Of a DNA stretch of 15,915 nt, positions 5,179 to 14,122 are shown piece by piece. The notes beneath the pieces are model-generated. The model was not told the origin of the DNA. It ran no database searches and saw nothing but the letters and a program-made list of their open reading frames with translations. Origin of the DNA: UBA3792 sp946185305 (GTDB lineage Bacteria > Bacillota > Clostridia > Christensenellales > CAG-138); NCBI GenBank assembly GCA_946185305.1, contig CAMHJE010000049.1, forward strand, positions 1 to 15,915, read 5' to 3'. Position 1 is the stretch's first letter. Each line of letters opens with the position of its first letter. A program made the position numbers and the translations under genes.

Positions 5179-7641
5179 TCATCGCGATAAGCGATTATAA
5201 ATCTTATCGCGAAGAACACGTCCCTTTCCTTCCGAGAAGAAACGACTTGTCGCAATCTTATAGGTGAGCTTATTGAAAACCAGTTTCTTAGCAAACGCTT
5301 TATGTGCAAGCGCCCAATTTTTCAGACGCAATTTCAAACTGTGCATACGGCTTGAGAAAGAATGCTGTATACGTTTATACTGATAATCGCATCGTCTTGC
5401 GACCTTCACAACCGGAGTCCTGTTCCCGATCCATTCTGCCATGGCCGGGTGCGTTTCTTTCAAGAACTGATCAAACGGTTTCAGTTTCTGATAACTTTCT
5501 GTCTTATCTTCGGCATACACCGTGCATAAACTGTAATGCGAATATAGCAGACGCTTTAAAATACTGTCATAATAAGTCGCATGAGCATCGTCCATCGGTG
5601 TATCCATGCGATATTGAATAACACGTTTCATGACACGTTCATGATGATCATAGCGCCGAACCATGTTCGGAATGTGAATACTCTGCTCCTCACTTCCCTG
5701 CGAATATTTGTAAATATGTTCCGGTGTAAACGTAACCGTTTGCACATACGGAATCGGGAACAAAATATATTCTACATCGACAAAGAAAGTGTGCTCTTGC
5801 AGTTGCATATTCATTTGACGCAAAATTGACAGCTTTGTCATACAACTTGCCATCGTAAGATACACATTCTCTAAATCTAACTCGGCAAATGGCACCGGCT
5901 TGTTTTCTTCTACCGGACAGTCTTGTTCGAACGGATAGCTGTCTCCCGTTTCCAAATTGACAATATGGTACGGTGAAGAAACAATATCTGAATCAATCTC
6001 GCCGCTGTGTATCCGCTTGAGCACAGCGTCAAGTGCGGCGCTGTCAATCCAATCGTCTCCGTCCACAACGCGAAAATATTTACCGATTGCTGCGGCCATT
6101 GCCGTATTGATCGTAGAGCCATGACCGCCGTTAGGCTTTCGAATAACGCGAACAATGTCCGGATATTGTGCAGCATAAGCATTCGCGATATCCGGCGTAT
6201 GATCCTTCGAGCCATCGTCTACAACGATAATATCCATATACGGCGACATGCTGCAGCTTACGAGCGTGTACAGGCAGCGGTCCAAACAACGCTGAACGTT
6301 ATAGCTGGGTACACAGACGGACAGCAGCTTTGTCTCCGAAGCAGGCAGCGCCTTCGGCCATACGGTTCTGGTCGTGAACGAGCGTCCGGTCAGGACATTG
6401 ACGCGCAAATCAAACCTCTTTGCCACGTTGACGGCATTAAAGGTATCGATATACGCCTTATTCATGGTGGTCTTTTCTGAAGCAAAAGCAATCTTTTCAA
6501 GTGTGCTTGCCAGTTGATCCTGCTCCCGCTGCCGCAAGCATATACCGCCTGCTTCATTAACAATTCGATCCGCAGGCGATCCCTCACCGGTTAATGCAAG
6601 AATAGGATGGCCAGTTCCGAGATAATCCGCAAGCTTTCCCGCAAAGAATAATGAACCGCCCGGCTCAAGCTCCGGAAAAAACGCATCGACATGGAGCAGC
6701 CAGTCCGATTCCTGCATGACACGCAAGCTTTCAAAATAATCGACAGGAGCCTCCACGTGAATATAGTCCTGCAATTCATAATTCAGGATTTTATCCTGGA
6801 GCTTACGGGGAATATTGCCCACAAACCGGAACAACAGTTTATCGAGCGCAGGGCTGTCGCTTTGCTTCAAAGCATGGACAGCATTGACAATCGGCTCCAA
6901 GGAACGATATTCATCCGAATAGCCGGTATACGAAAACACAATTCTGTCTGTTTTGCTCTTTTCCTCGGCCTCATAAAAGTCACTGCAAAAGCTATGCGGC
7001 ACAGGGAAGTATTTTGCTTTCATGCCGCCCTGCCCGTTGATATACTTGAGCTGTCTATCCGTTGGGCTGATAATAAGATCCGCTTTCTGTACGGTTTCGC
7101 TCTCCCAACGGCGCAGCTTACAGAGCAGCTTGCTCCCATTTTCCGCACGGCTCTCCCATTTGGTCAGAGCAGAAAGGTCGCTTCCCATAAGATCCGCTCG
7201 GAACTGCTTTTTCTCCCGTTCCTTTAAAAACGGATTATTGTCGATATAGGCAACCAATTCATATGGATTATTGGCAACGGGATCCGCAAGGCTTGCAATC
7301 CACTTGATTTCAGGATGTTTTTCCTTAATGCGAAGTCCGACAAGGATACTCTCCGGCGGCGTGCTTCGCGTCATAATGCAGTCATACTGTCGCGCAGGAT
7401 ACAGTTCCTCAAACTTCTCAATGCAAGCATCCACCCATGTCATGATATCGTCTGTTTGGATACTGTAGACATGGATATTTTTTTCATCACGTGTATTGAA
7501 CTCTTTATGATAACTCCATTGTTTACTCGTTGAACTGAACACATCATACTCATGTGATGAACAGCGCAATAACTTGTAAGTAACAATCCCCTCCGAAGAT
7601 GTTACCGGCGGATAATACCATGCAGCTACAAAAATACGCAT
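5179..7641 (-). CDS. Bifunctional glycosyltransferase: GT4-like domain fused to GT2 domain
   Basis: The 820-residue protein is the last gene of the operon. Residues 1-420 look like a GT-B (GT4-like) glycosyltransferase: a MRIFVAAWYYPP start with a glycine-poor N-terminal fold, SLADP at 117-121, a FSYTGYSDE segment (236-244) opening the second Rossmann half, and FFAGKLADYLGTGHPILAL (332-350), the usual donor-binding region. Residues 438-650 are a GT2 (GT-A) domain: LSVCVPSYN (440-448), VVDDGSKDHT (473-482), NGGHGSTIN (504-512) and DGDDW (527-531) as the metal-binding DxD. The tail (about 750-820) is basic and may lie on the membrane surface. It probably adds two sugars during polymer assembly; donors and acceptors are unknown. 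It starts 47 nt after the ATPase gene, with AAAGGA about 12 nt before the ATG. Confidence 0.88.
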   Translation of the reverse strand: MRIFVAAWYYPPVTSSEGIVTYKLLRCSSHEYDVFSSTSKQWSYHKEFNTRDEKNIHVYSIQTDDIMTWVDACIEKFEELYPARQYDCIMTRSTPPESILVGLRIKEKHPEIKWIASLADPVANNPYELVAYIDNNPFLKEREKKQFRADLMGSDLSALTKWESRAENGSKLLCKLRRWESETVQKADLIISPTDRQLKYINGQGGMKAKYFPVPHSFCSDFYEAEEKSKTDRIVFSYTGYSDEYRSLEPIVNAVHALKQSDSPALDKLLFRFVGNIPRKLQDKILNYELQDYIHVEAPVDYFESLRVMQESDWLLHVDAFFPELEPGGSLFFAGKLADYLGTGHPILALTGEGSPADRIVNEAGGICLRQREQDQLASTLEKIAFASEKTTMNKAYIDTFNAVNVAKRFDLRVNVLTGRSFTTRTVWPKALPASETKLLSVCVPSYNVQRCLDRCLYTLVSCSMSPYMDIIVVDDGSKDHTPDIANAYAAQYPDIVRVIRKPNGGHGSTINTAMAAAIGKYFRVVDGDDWIDSAALDAVLKRIHSGEIDSDIVSSPYHIVNLETGDSYPFEQDCPVEENKPVPFAELDLENVYLTMASCMTKLSILRQMNMQLQEHTFFVDVEYILFPIPYVQTVTFTPEHIYKYSQGSEEQSIHIPNMVRRYDHHERVMKRVIQYRMDTPMDDAHATYYDSILKRLLYSHYSLCTVYAEDKTESYQKLKPFDQFLKETHPAMAEWIGNRTPVVKVARRCDYQYKRIQHSFSSRMHSLKLRLKNWALAHKAFAKKLVFNKLTYKIATSRFFSEGKGRVLRDKIYNRLSR

Positions 7642-7688
7642 AATATTGTTTTTCCTTTCATTCTATCTATATATAAGACCGGCAAGCG

Positions 7689-8414
7689 TCAGATGTTATA
7701 TGCTTTACAAACAGTTTCCGCGTCGCCTTGCATTACAACCTTGCCATGATCGAGCCAAACGACGCGATTGCAAAGTCTGCGTATCTGATCGATATTGTGT
7801 GAAACAAACAGTACGGTCGCCCCGCCATGCATCAGCTCCATCATTTTTTTATGGCTCTTTTGCTGAAACGCTTCATCACCGACCGACAATATTTCATCTA
7901 CAATCAAAATCTCCGGCTGTACAACTGTAGCAATTGAAAATGCCAATCGCATCATCATACCGGATGAATACGTTTTAATTGGCATATCAATAAATTCACC
8001 GATCTCCGAGAACTCTACAATTTGGTCGAACTGCTCTTTTAAGAATTTTTCCGTATATCCAAGAATTGCTCCATTGAGAAATACGTTTTCCCGCCCGGTA
8101 AGCTCCGGATCAAAACCGCTTCCAAGCTCAAGCATAGGCACGATTGCGCCTTTGGTGACGACACTTCCCTTGGTCGGTTTGAACAATCCCGCGATGATTT
8201 TTAATATTGTGCTTTTACCGGATCCGTTGCGCCCGATAATACCGATAACTTCGCCTTTATAGGCTTCCAAGGAAACATCTTGCAAAGCCCAGAACATTTC
8301 ATATTTCTGCTTGTTCGTGAGACGAGTAATGACCCATTCTTTTAAACTGTTGATGCGGTTCCGATTCAGGATATATCCCATCGAAACATTATTAACTTCA
8401 ATTACTTTTTCCAT
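7689..8414 (-). CDS. ABC transporter ATPase for polysaccharide/teichoic acid-type export (TagH/Wzt-like)
   Basis: The 241-residue protein is the cytoplasmic ATPase that powers export of a lipid-linked glycopolymer with the permease encoded just upstream. It has Walker A GRNGSGKST (61-69), the ABC signature YSSGM (149-153), Walker B ILIVDE (169-174) and the switch His in SHN (205-207). The N-terminal insert before Walker A (SLKEWVITRLTNKQKYEMFWALQDVSL) and the MLELGSGFDPELTGRENVFLNG segment (94-114) are typical of the TagH/Wzt/KpsT subfamily. It stops soon after the nucleotide-binding domain, so it lacks the C-terminal substrate-binding domain of Wzt of E. coli O8/O9 and the extracytoplasmic tail of Bacillus TagH. 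Chain-length control or polymer recognition must lie elsewhere, perhaps in the unusual permease. AGGGA lies about 9 nt before the ATG. Confidence 0.93.
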   Translation of the reverse strand: MEKVIEVNNVSMGYILNRNRINSLKEWVITRLTNKQKYEMFWALQDVSLEAYKGEVIGIIGRNGSGKSTILKIIAGLFKPTKGSVVTKGAIVPMLELGSGFDPELTGRENVFLNGAILGYTEKFLKEQFDQIVEFSEIGEFIDMPIKTYSSGMMMRLAFSIATVVQPEILIVDEILSVGDEAFQQKSHKKMMELMHGGATVLFVSHNIDQIRRLCNRVVWLDHGKVVMQGDAETVCKAYNI

Positions 8415-8459
8415 TTGTCTATCCCTGTTATTGTTTCCAATGTTCAGATAGCATTTCCT

Positions 8460-9917
8460 TTATAAGTACAGCACGAATTTATCTTCGTTTTTGCGAAAAA
8501 CATATACACCCAAAGCCAGAACTATGACAGCACTGAGAATACAGCCAAGGTAGTTCCGCGGTGTCGGAGCCTGTCCGTTTATCAGAATGGTACGCAGGAA
8601 AGTAATGTACTGATATAACGGATTAAGTTTATAGAGTCCCTGAAAACGTTGCGGTATTATGTCGATCGGATAGAACACCGGCGTTAAATACATCCACAAT
8701 GTCGAAATGATGTTCCATAAAAACAACGTATCGTTGAATAGTGTCATGGACGTGGATAGAATCAGCACGATGCCGTAGCAGAATAGCAGAAGCAACACAA
8801 GTCCGATCGGGATCAACAACATCGCTTTGGTGATCGGAAGTCCTGAAGCGATCGTCACCACAAAGAGCGGGATCAAGGTAAACAGCAGATTCACAAGCGA
8901 AGACAACACTCTCGACAAAGGATATATGCCTTTGGGCATATACACTTTATTGATAAGATGTGCATTATCCAAAATGGAAGTAATTCCAAGACCGATTGAC
9001 TCGGCAAAGAAGTTCATCACGACGATGCCGGTAAGCAAATAAACAATAAAATGTTCAATTGCAGATTTAAACAGCGTTGAAAAAACGAAATACTGAACAA
9101 TCATAGTCATCAGCGGATTTAACACGCTCCACCCGACGCCTAAGACAGACCGCTTATATTTTCGTTTAAAATCGCGTCCGACAAGCTGCTTGATTAGAAA
9201 GCGATAACGCTCAACCGTTCTGAGTGCTTTGATATCAAAAGAATCTTTGCCGCGCAAAAGTCGCTCTGCAAAGCTGAATACGTAAACGCAGAATAGAACG
9301 AAGAATACAGCAGCCAGCGGCACAAACGCCTTTCCGATCCAGAAAAAGTTACGCCCTGCTATGCGATAACTGATTTTACCGTTGACGGTCTCACCATTTC
9401 GAGTGAATTCATTCCCATTCATGTCGGGAATTGAATAACGTCCCGTAGAAAAAGTTGTGCCATACCACAGGGATACGCCGTCACCATCCGGAATATTCTT
9501 GCCTGTAACGGTTACACAAAGCGCCTCACGACTGTTAAGCTTGTACGGCGTCGGAAGCGTAAATGTATGGAAAGCATAATCGTCGAATGAAGATAACGGT
9601 TCCGAGAACTCTGTCAGCAGAGAGCCGTCGCCCTTTTCGATTCGTATCGACAATTCACCACCATTGGTTCGCCCAAATGTTCCGATAAACAGAGACAGCT
9701 TTTCCAAACTATCCACATGCTCCGCAATATAAAAGGATAGCTCGGTTTTATTATCGACTGTTGCGGCTACCTCCTGTGCCTGAGTCAGGGGAGATTCCCA
9801 ATCTTCATAGTGGAGTCGCGTTCCTGATGCCCAATAGAAAATCAGTATAGCAAGAAAGCAAATGCCAATAGCAAGAAAGCATCTGCCTAAATATTTTTTA
9901 TTGGAGAAAACTCTCAT
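8460..9917 (-). CDS. ABC-2 polysaccharide export permease with N-terminal extracytoplasmic module
   Basis: At 485 residues this is far longer than the usual 260-290 residues of TagG/Wzm/KpsM permeases. The C-terminal part (about 230-485) is a normal member: RDFKRKYKRSVLGVGWSVLNPLM (248-270), several membrane spans, LTPVFYPIDIIP (411-422) and LNPLYQYITFLR (431-442). In front lies an extra module: a membrane span at about 12-30, then about 160 residues without spans (32-190) rich in alternating hydrophobic residues suggestive of a beta-sandwich, then a second span at about 196-216. With both spans the module would face outside. It could bind sugars or the growing chain; this is inference. With the ATPase downstream it forms the exporter. 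The ATG follows GAAAGGAC at a close distance, and the gene starts 60 nt after glf. Confidence 0.9.
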   Translation of the reverse strand: MRVFSNKKYLGRCFLAIGICFLAILIFYWASGTRLHYEDWESPLTQAQEVAATVDNKTELSFYIAEHVDSLEKLSLFIGTFGRTNGGELSIRIEKGDGSLLTEFSEPLSSFDDYAFHTFTLPTPYKLNSREALCVTVTGKNIPDGDGVSLWYGTTFSTGRYSIPDMNGNEFTRNGETVNGKISYRIAGRNFFWIGKAFVPLAAVFFVLFCVYVFSFAERLLRGKDSFDIKALRTVERYRFLIKQLVGRDFKRKYKRSVLGVGWSVLNPLMTMIVQYFVFSTLFKSAIEHFIVYLLTGIVVMNFFAESIGLGITSILDNAHLINKVYMPKGIYPLSRVLSSLVNLLFTLIPLFVVTIASGLPITKAMLLIPIGLVLLLLFCYGIVLILSTSMTLFNDTLFLWNIISTLWMYLTPVFYPIDIIPQRFQGLYKLNPLYQYITFLRTILINGQAPTPRNYLGCILSAVIVLALGVYVFRKNEDKFVLYL

Positions 9918-9977
9918 GTCCTTTCTTCCCGTCCTCTGCTTCGAAATAAATGACGGCGACAGATTCGTCTTGCCTTC

Positions 9978-11075
9978 CTACCGGCATTTCTCTGACGCAG
10001 CAAGCTTCAACGCCGCTATAATGGTATCTTGCATATCGGTGTACTGATACGTACCTAAGCGACCTCCAAAAATCACAGCGTCATCCATATCGCCAAGAGC
10101 GCGATACTTCTCATAGAGCGCTTGGTTTGCCGCATCATTAATCGGGTAATACGGCTCAATGCCGCGTTTCCATTCAAACGGATATTCTTTACTGATAATG
10201 GTCGTGGGTTGCTGTCCAAATTCGAAGTGTTTATGCTCAATGATGCGTGTATAGGGTGTTTCGCGATCCGTATAATTCACAACGGCAACACCCTGATAAT
10301 TATCCGTATCCAGATGGATATGTTCAAAGCGCAGAGAACGATACTGCAACTCACCATAACAGAAACCAAAATATTCATCAATCGGTCCGGTATACAGTAC
10401 GCGCTTTGCCATCGCCCGGTACTTTTCCGGATTGGCGTTGTAGTCTTCCTCAAGTACGACCCGGCAGCCTTGGAACATCTTTTCCATGATGCTCGTAAAA
10501 CCACCTACAGGAATTCCTTGATACGGATCGACATAATAGTTGTTATTGTATGTCAATCTGATCGGAAGGCGACGAATAATGCTTGCAGGAAGTTCATTGC
10601 ATGGCCGTCCCCATTGCTTCTCCGTATAGCCCTTGATTAACTTCTCGTACACATCCCTGCCGACAAGGCTGATTGCCTGTTCTTCAAGGTTGCGCGGAGT
10701 ACCGGTAATTTCTTTTCGTTGCTCCTCGATAATACGCTTTGCTTCCGCCGGAGTCGAAATGCCCCACATTTTGCTGAAGGTGTTCATATTGAAAGGCATA
10801 TTGTAAATCTCACCGTGGAAATTTGCAATCGGCGTGTTCACAAAATGATTGAACTCCGCAAAGCCCTTAATATAATCCCAAATTTTCTTATTGGAAGTGC
10901 GGAAGATGTGCGCGCCGTATTTATGAACCTGAATCCCATCCTGTTCTTCGGTATAGCAGTTGCCGCCAATATGGTTTCGGCGCTCGATCACCATACAAGT
11001 TTTGCCTGCTTTCTGCATTTCATGCGCAAACACAGCTCCAAACAAGCCGGAACCGACAATCAAATAATCATACAT
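9978..11075 (-). CDS. glf: UDP-galactopyranose mutase
   Basis: This flavoenzyme converts UDP-galactopyranose to UDP-galactofuranose in the cytoplasm, supplying Galf residues. The 365-residue product has the FAD-binding GSGLFG (8-13) close to a canonical MYDYLIVGSG start, ERRNHIGGNC (31-40), HKYGAHIFRT (51-60), GYTEKQWG (149-156), YTGPIDEYF (228-236) and GRLGTYQYTDMQD (338-350), all typical of bacterial Glf. An upstream in-frame start at 11108 would lie inside wecB and add 11 residues the family lacks; the ATG at 11075 has AAGGA about 9 nt before it and begins 4 nt after the wecB stop, so I chose it. Its presence predicts Galf in the polymer. Confidence 0.96.
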   Translation of the reverse strand: MYDYLIVGSGLFGAVFAHEMQKAGKTCMVIERRNHIGGNCYTEEQDGIQVHKYGAHIFRTSNKKIWDYIKGFAEFNHFVNTPIANFHGEIYNMPFNMNTFSKMWGISTPAEAKRIIEEQRKEITGTPRNLEEQAISLVGRDVYEKLIKGYTEKQWGRPCNELPASIIRRLPIRLTYNNNYYVDPYQGIPVGGFTSIMEKMFQGCRVVLEEDYNANPEKYRAMAKRVLYTGPIDEYFGFCYGELQYRSLRFEHIHLDTDNYQGVAVVNYTDRETPYTRIIEHKHFEFGQQPTTIISKEYPFEWKRGIEPYYPINDAANQALYEKYRALGDMDDAVIFGGRLGTYQYTDMQDTIIAALKLAASEKCR

Positions 11076-11079
11076 AAGC

Positions 11080-12201
11080 TTATTCCTTATCCTTTCCGCA
11101 ATGCGCAAGAATATGCGCTACAATTCTTTCCGAAGCGAACCCGTCGCCGTATGGATTAACTGCCTTCGCCATCTTATCGTAGCTTTCTTTATCGGTCAAC
11201 AATTGCTCTGCTTCTGATACTATCGCGTCTTCCTCAACACCGACAACCTTTACTGTCCCTGCCGCAACTGCCTCAGGACGCTCGGTTTCCGTGCGAAGCA
11301 CCAATACGGGGACGCCGCATGAGGGAGCTTCCTCCTGCAGTCCGCCCGAATCCGTCAGCACAAGATAGCTCCTTGCCATCAAATTATGCATATCTTCTAC
11401 ATCTACCGGATTGATAAGCATGACGCGATCAATATCACCAAGAATGGAAAACACCGTCTGCCGTACTGCCGGATTAAGATGCACCGGATAGATAACGCGA
11501 ATATCTGTGTGCTTCTCAACAAGGCGCTTAACTGCATGACAAATATTCTCCAACGGTTTACCGAGATTTTCACGGCGATGTGCTGTCATCAGTACAAGGC
11601 GTTCATCTCCAAAATGAATGCCTTGCAATACGGGATCCTTAAACCGATAATTCGGCTTAACTGTCGTTTTGAATGCATCAATTACAGTATTGCCCGTAAC
11701 ATAGATATGCTCATGAACACCTTCAGCACGAAGATTTTGTGCGTTTCGCTCTGTCGGCGCAAAGTGGTAAGTAGCAATCTTTCCAGTTATTGTACGATTC
11801 ATTTCCTCCGGAAAAGGAGAATACTTGTTGAAGGTTCTTAGGCCTGCTTCAACATGACCGACAGGAATCTGCTGATAAAATGCCGCAAGAGCTGCCGCAG
11901 TAGATGTTGTTGTGTCCCCATGAACGAGTACAACATCAGGGCGGTAAGTCTTGAATACCTCCTCAAGTTTGGTGAGCACTCCTACGGTAATCGTCGTCAG
12001 CGTTTGGCGCGGCATCATAATATTTAAATCAAAATCCGCAGTAATACCAAAAACCTTGATGACTTGATCAAGCATTTCACGATGTTGCCCCGTGAGACAA
12101 ACCTTGCTTTCGATTTCAGGATGCTTCTGCAGTTCAAGGACAAGTGGACACATTTTTATTGCTTCGGGCCTTGTTCCGAAGACGCTCAACACTTTCAACA
12201 T
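11080..12201 (-). CDS. wecB: UDP-N-acetylglucosamine 2-epimerase (non-hydrolysing)
   Basis: The enzyme interconverts UDP-GlcNAc and UDP-ManNAc in the cytoplasm and is also named MnaA. The 373-residue length is normal for the family. Signature stretches are FGTRPEAIKM (8-17), TGQHREML (37-44), HGDTTTS (94-100), VGHVEAGLRT (114-123), PFPEEMNR (129-136), TGNTVIDA (169-176), HRREN (208-212), HLNP (241-244), LTDSGGLQEEAP (282-293) and LRTETERPEA (302-311). No UDP-ManNAc dehydrogenase (WecC) follows, so ManNAc itself rather than ManNAcA is likely used, unless that gene is elsewhere. AAAGGA lies about 9 nt before the ATG, 33 nt after the preceding gene. Confidence 0.97.
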   Translation of the reverse strand: MLKVLSVFGTRPEAIKMCPLVLELQKHPEIESKVCLTGQHREMLDQVIKVFGITADFDLNIMMPRQTLTTITVGVLTKLEEVFKTYRPDVVLVHGDTTTSTAAALAAFYQQIPVGHVEAGLRTFNKYSPFPEEMNRTITGKIATYHFAPTERNAQNLRAEGVHEHIYVTGNTVIDAFKTTVKPNYRFKDPVLQGIHFGDERLVLMTAHRRENLGKPLENICHAVKRLVEKHTDIRVIYPVHLNPAVRQTVFSILGDIDRVMLINPVDVEDMHNLMARSYLVLTDSGGLQEEAPSCGVPVLVLRTETERPEAVAAGTVKVVGVEEDAIVSEAEQLLTDKESYDKMAKAVNPYGDGFASERIVAHILAHCGKDKE

Positions 12202-12234
12202 AAAAAATCAATCCTTTCGTCTTAATGGTTTCTG

Positions 12235-13341
12235 TTAATTTCCCGCAGACTGTATGCTTAAAGGCTTATCCGCACCGAGAGCACAAAACAAACTCACTCG
12301 ATGACAATATTCTGCCTCATCCTTCAAGACGTCCGATAAGAATGTCTCGCAGCCTGCATCAAACTGTTCTCGATCAAAGGATGCAAGATACGCATCAACC
12401 TTAGCAACAAGATTGTCGTCATCCGCATCCACGGGTAGCCCCAAGTGAAATTGACTGACCAATTCCGCAAGCAGCGTGCCGGAAGACACCAGAATCGGCT
12501 TATGGTAAAGTGCGGCATCGTATAAACGATTCGGCAGTGCGATTTTTGTGATCTCTGTCTTAGAGCCGTACACGCTGTTTATGATGTCAATATCTTTATA
12601 AATTCTCGGCTTTTCTTCATTCCGATATGGCGGAAAGAAAGAAACGTTTTCCATTCCGTTTTCCTTGCAGTACGTTTGGAGGTCACATCCCGGGTGCACC
12701 TTGCCGACATAACGCAACTCATAACGTGGATGATTTTTGAAGCGATCACACAGCCGTTGGTTTTCCTCAAGGTATTGGATGCCGCCAACAAATCCAATTA
12801 CAGTCTTTGGTTGTTCCGCATGATACGTGCAGGCTTGCGTCCGTTCCGACACATTTGTAATGTTATGTGTCAGACATACTTTTTCCAGCTTTGGCACAAA
12901 CGAATAAAAGCCGGGCGACGAGATCGAAGTGTTTGCGGATGCGCAGACAAGCCTATGTACCAGTCTTTTATATAGTGGAAGCTGTTCGTAAGTAAAATCT
13001 CGAATGTCAAGCCAGTAACGATTCGGGTACTTTCGAATCAGCACATCTGCTATCAAGATAGCCGGTATTGTTGTTATTACGATAACGCGGTCATAGTGTC
13101 CCTCTTTTAGTTGTTTTCGCACAAATGCCCGCCACCGCAGAAACGGAATAATCTTGGATAACTTATCTTTTTTGTCCGTCGCATGAAAAATTAAGTGATT
13201 AGTGGGGTGCTCCACATTCTCTCCGCTACGATTCCACAAGACGATATCATATTCTCCGCCGCACTCCGAAATACATTTCTCATATTTACGAACAAAAGGA
13301 ATGTTACGATATTCGTCATACGTTACGATCAAGAATCGCAT
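12235..13341 (-). CDS. GT-B fold (GT4-like) glycosyltransferase
   Basis: The 368-residue protein opens with MRFLIVTYDEYRN and has a two-domain GT-B layout: an N-terminal half with YWLDIRDFTYEQ (109-120), and a C-terminal half beginning VIGFVGGIQYLEEN (181-194) with YVGKVHPG (211-218) and IALPNRLYDAALYHKPILVS (267-286), the equivalent of the donor-binding region. It lacks the strict E-x7-E motif of classical GT4 enzymes, so the family is assigned by overall layout. It should transfer one sugar in the polymer repeat; the donor is not evident. A TTG start at 13365 is possible, but I prefer the ATG at 13341, which lies 7 nt after the GT2 stop codon and gives the expected N-terminus. The purine-rich GGGAAAGAAG upstream is a weak ribosome site, so translation may be coupled. 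Confidence 0.82.
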   Translation of the reverse strand: MRFLIVTYDEYRNIPFVRKYEKCISECGGEYDIVLWNRSGENVEHPTNHLIFHATDKKDKLSKIIPFLRWRAFVRKQLKEGHYDRVIVITTIPAILIADVLIRKYPNRYWLDIRDFTYEQLPLYKRLVHRLVCASANTSISSPGFYSFVPKLEKVCLTHNITNVSERTQACTYHAEQPKTVIGFVGGIQYLEENQRLCDRFKNHPRYELRYVGKVHPGCDLQTYCKENGMENVSFFPPYRNEEKPRIYKDIDIINSVYGSKTEITKIALPNRLYDAALYHKPILVSSGTLLAELVSQFHLGLPVDADDDNLVAKVDAYLASFDREQFDAGCETFLSDVLKDEAEYCHRVSLFCALGADKPLSIQSAGN

Positions 13342-13348
13342 ATAAACT

Positions 13349-14113
13349 TTACTTCTTTCCCACAAAATGTCGATGTTTATTGAGCCCGTTTACGGCATAT
13401 TGCAGCATGACCCATACGCGTTGTAACCACGGCAGACCGATGGCGCGGTATGTTTTCCAATTCATGCGTGCTGCATTCCATTTGTTGCCCGATTTTGATG
13501 ACGTCGTCAACCGATAGCGCATTAGCGGTTCGTCAATGCCGACAGCGTGCGTGCCTGCCTTCAGCATCTTTAGCCAGCACGTAAAATCCTCGTGTGCAGA
13601 ATCATCTTTTTCCATGTACCGCAGAAACAAATCCCTTCGAACAACGGCGGTGGAATTGCCAATGATGTTTTGCACAAGCAGCTTTTGAAAACTTACCGTC
13701 TTGGGAACGTGAAAAACCCACGGAATGGCCACCCCATTCGGCTGCATAAATGTATATGCAGTATAGCACAGTCCTGCGTCCGTCGTTTCAAGCTCACAGA
13801 CTTGCTTTTCCAGCTTGTCCTTTTCCCAAACATCATCGCTGTCCAAGATGGCGATCCACTCTCCTTTTGCCTTCGTTGCCGCGCGTATCCTTGTTTCAGC
13901 AGCGCCTCTGTTGTTTTCATTCACATAGTATCGGATTCGACTGTCGGTAAACTCATGCACAACAAGTGACGTATCATCTTTTGAATTATCATCTACAATC
14001 ACGAGCTCCCAATCAGCATACGTCTGCGACAGCACGGAAGCGATCGCCTCTCGAATCGTTCTTTCTGCATTGTAAGCAGCCATGATGACGCTGATAATGC
14101 CAATCTTTCTCAT
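13349..14113 (-). CDS. GT2 family glycosyltransferase (TuaG-like)
   Basis: The 254-residue protein is a compact GT-A fold transferase. Motifs are ISVIMAAYNAE (7-17), ELVIVDDNSKDDT (36-48), AKGEWIAILDSDDVWEKDKLEKQ (82-104) with the metal-binding DSDD at 91-94, and HEDFTCWLKML (174-184) carrying the presumed catalytic acidic residues. The layout and length resemble TuaG of the teichuronic acid cluster of Bacillus and related capsule enzymes; the sugar transferred cannot be read from sequence. It starts 9 nt after the stop of the priming transferase gene, with a weak GAGAG upstream, so translational coupling is likely. As the second gene it may add the second sugar of the repeat. Confidence 0.93.
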   Translation of the reverse strand: MRKIGIISVIMAAYNAERTIREAIASVLSQTYADWELVIVDDNSKDDTSLVVHEFTDSRIRYYVNENNRGAAETRIRAATKAKGEWIAILDSDDVWEKDKLEKQVCELETTDAGLCYTAYTFMQPNGVAIPWVFHVPKTVSFQKLLVQNIIGNSTAVVRRDLFLRYMEKDDSAHEDFTCWLKMLKAGTHAVGIDEPLMRYRLTTSSKSGNKWNAARMNWKTYRAIGLPWLQRVWVMLQYAVNGLNKHRHFVGKK

Positions 14114-14122
14114 TTTTGTCTC

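Noticed and set aside
13342..13365. TTG start extending the GT-B transferase into the GT2 gene
   Set aside because: A rare start inside the upstream gene; the ATG at 13341 gives a normal N-terminus directly after the GT2 stop.
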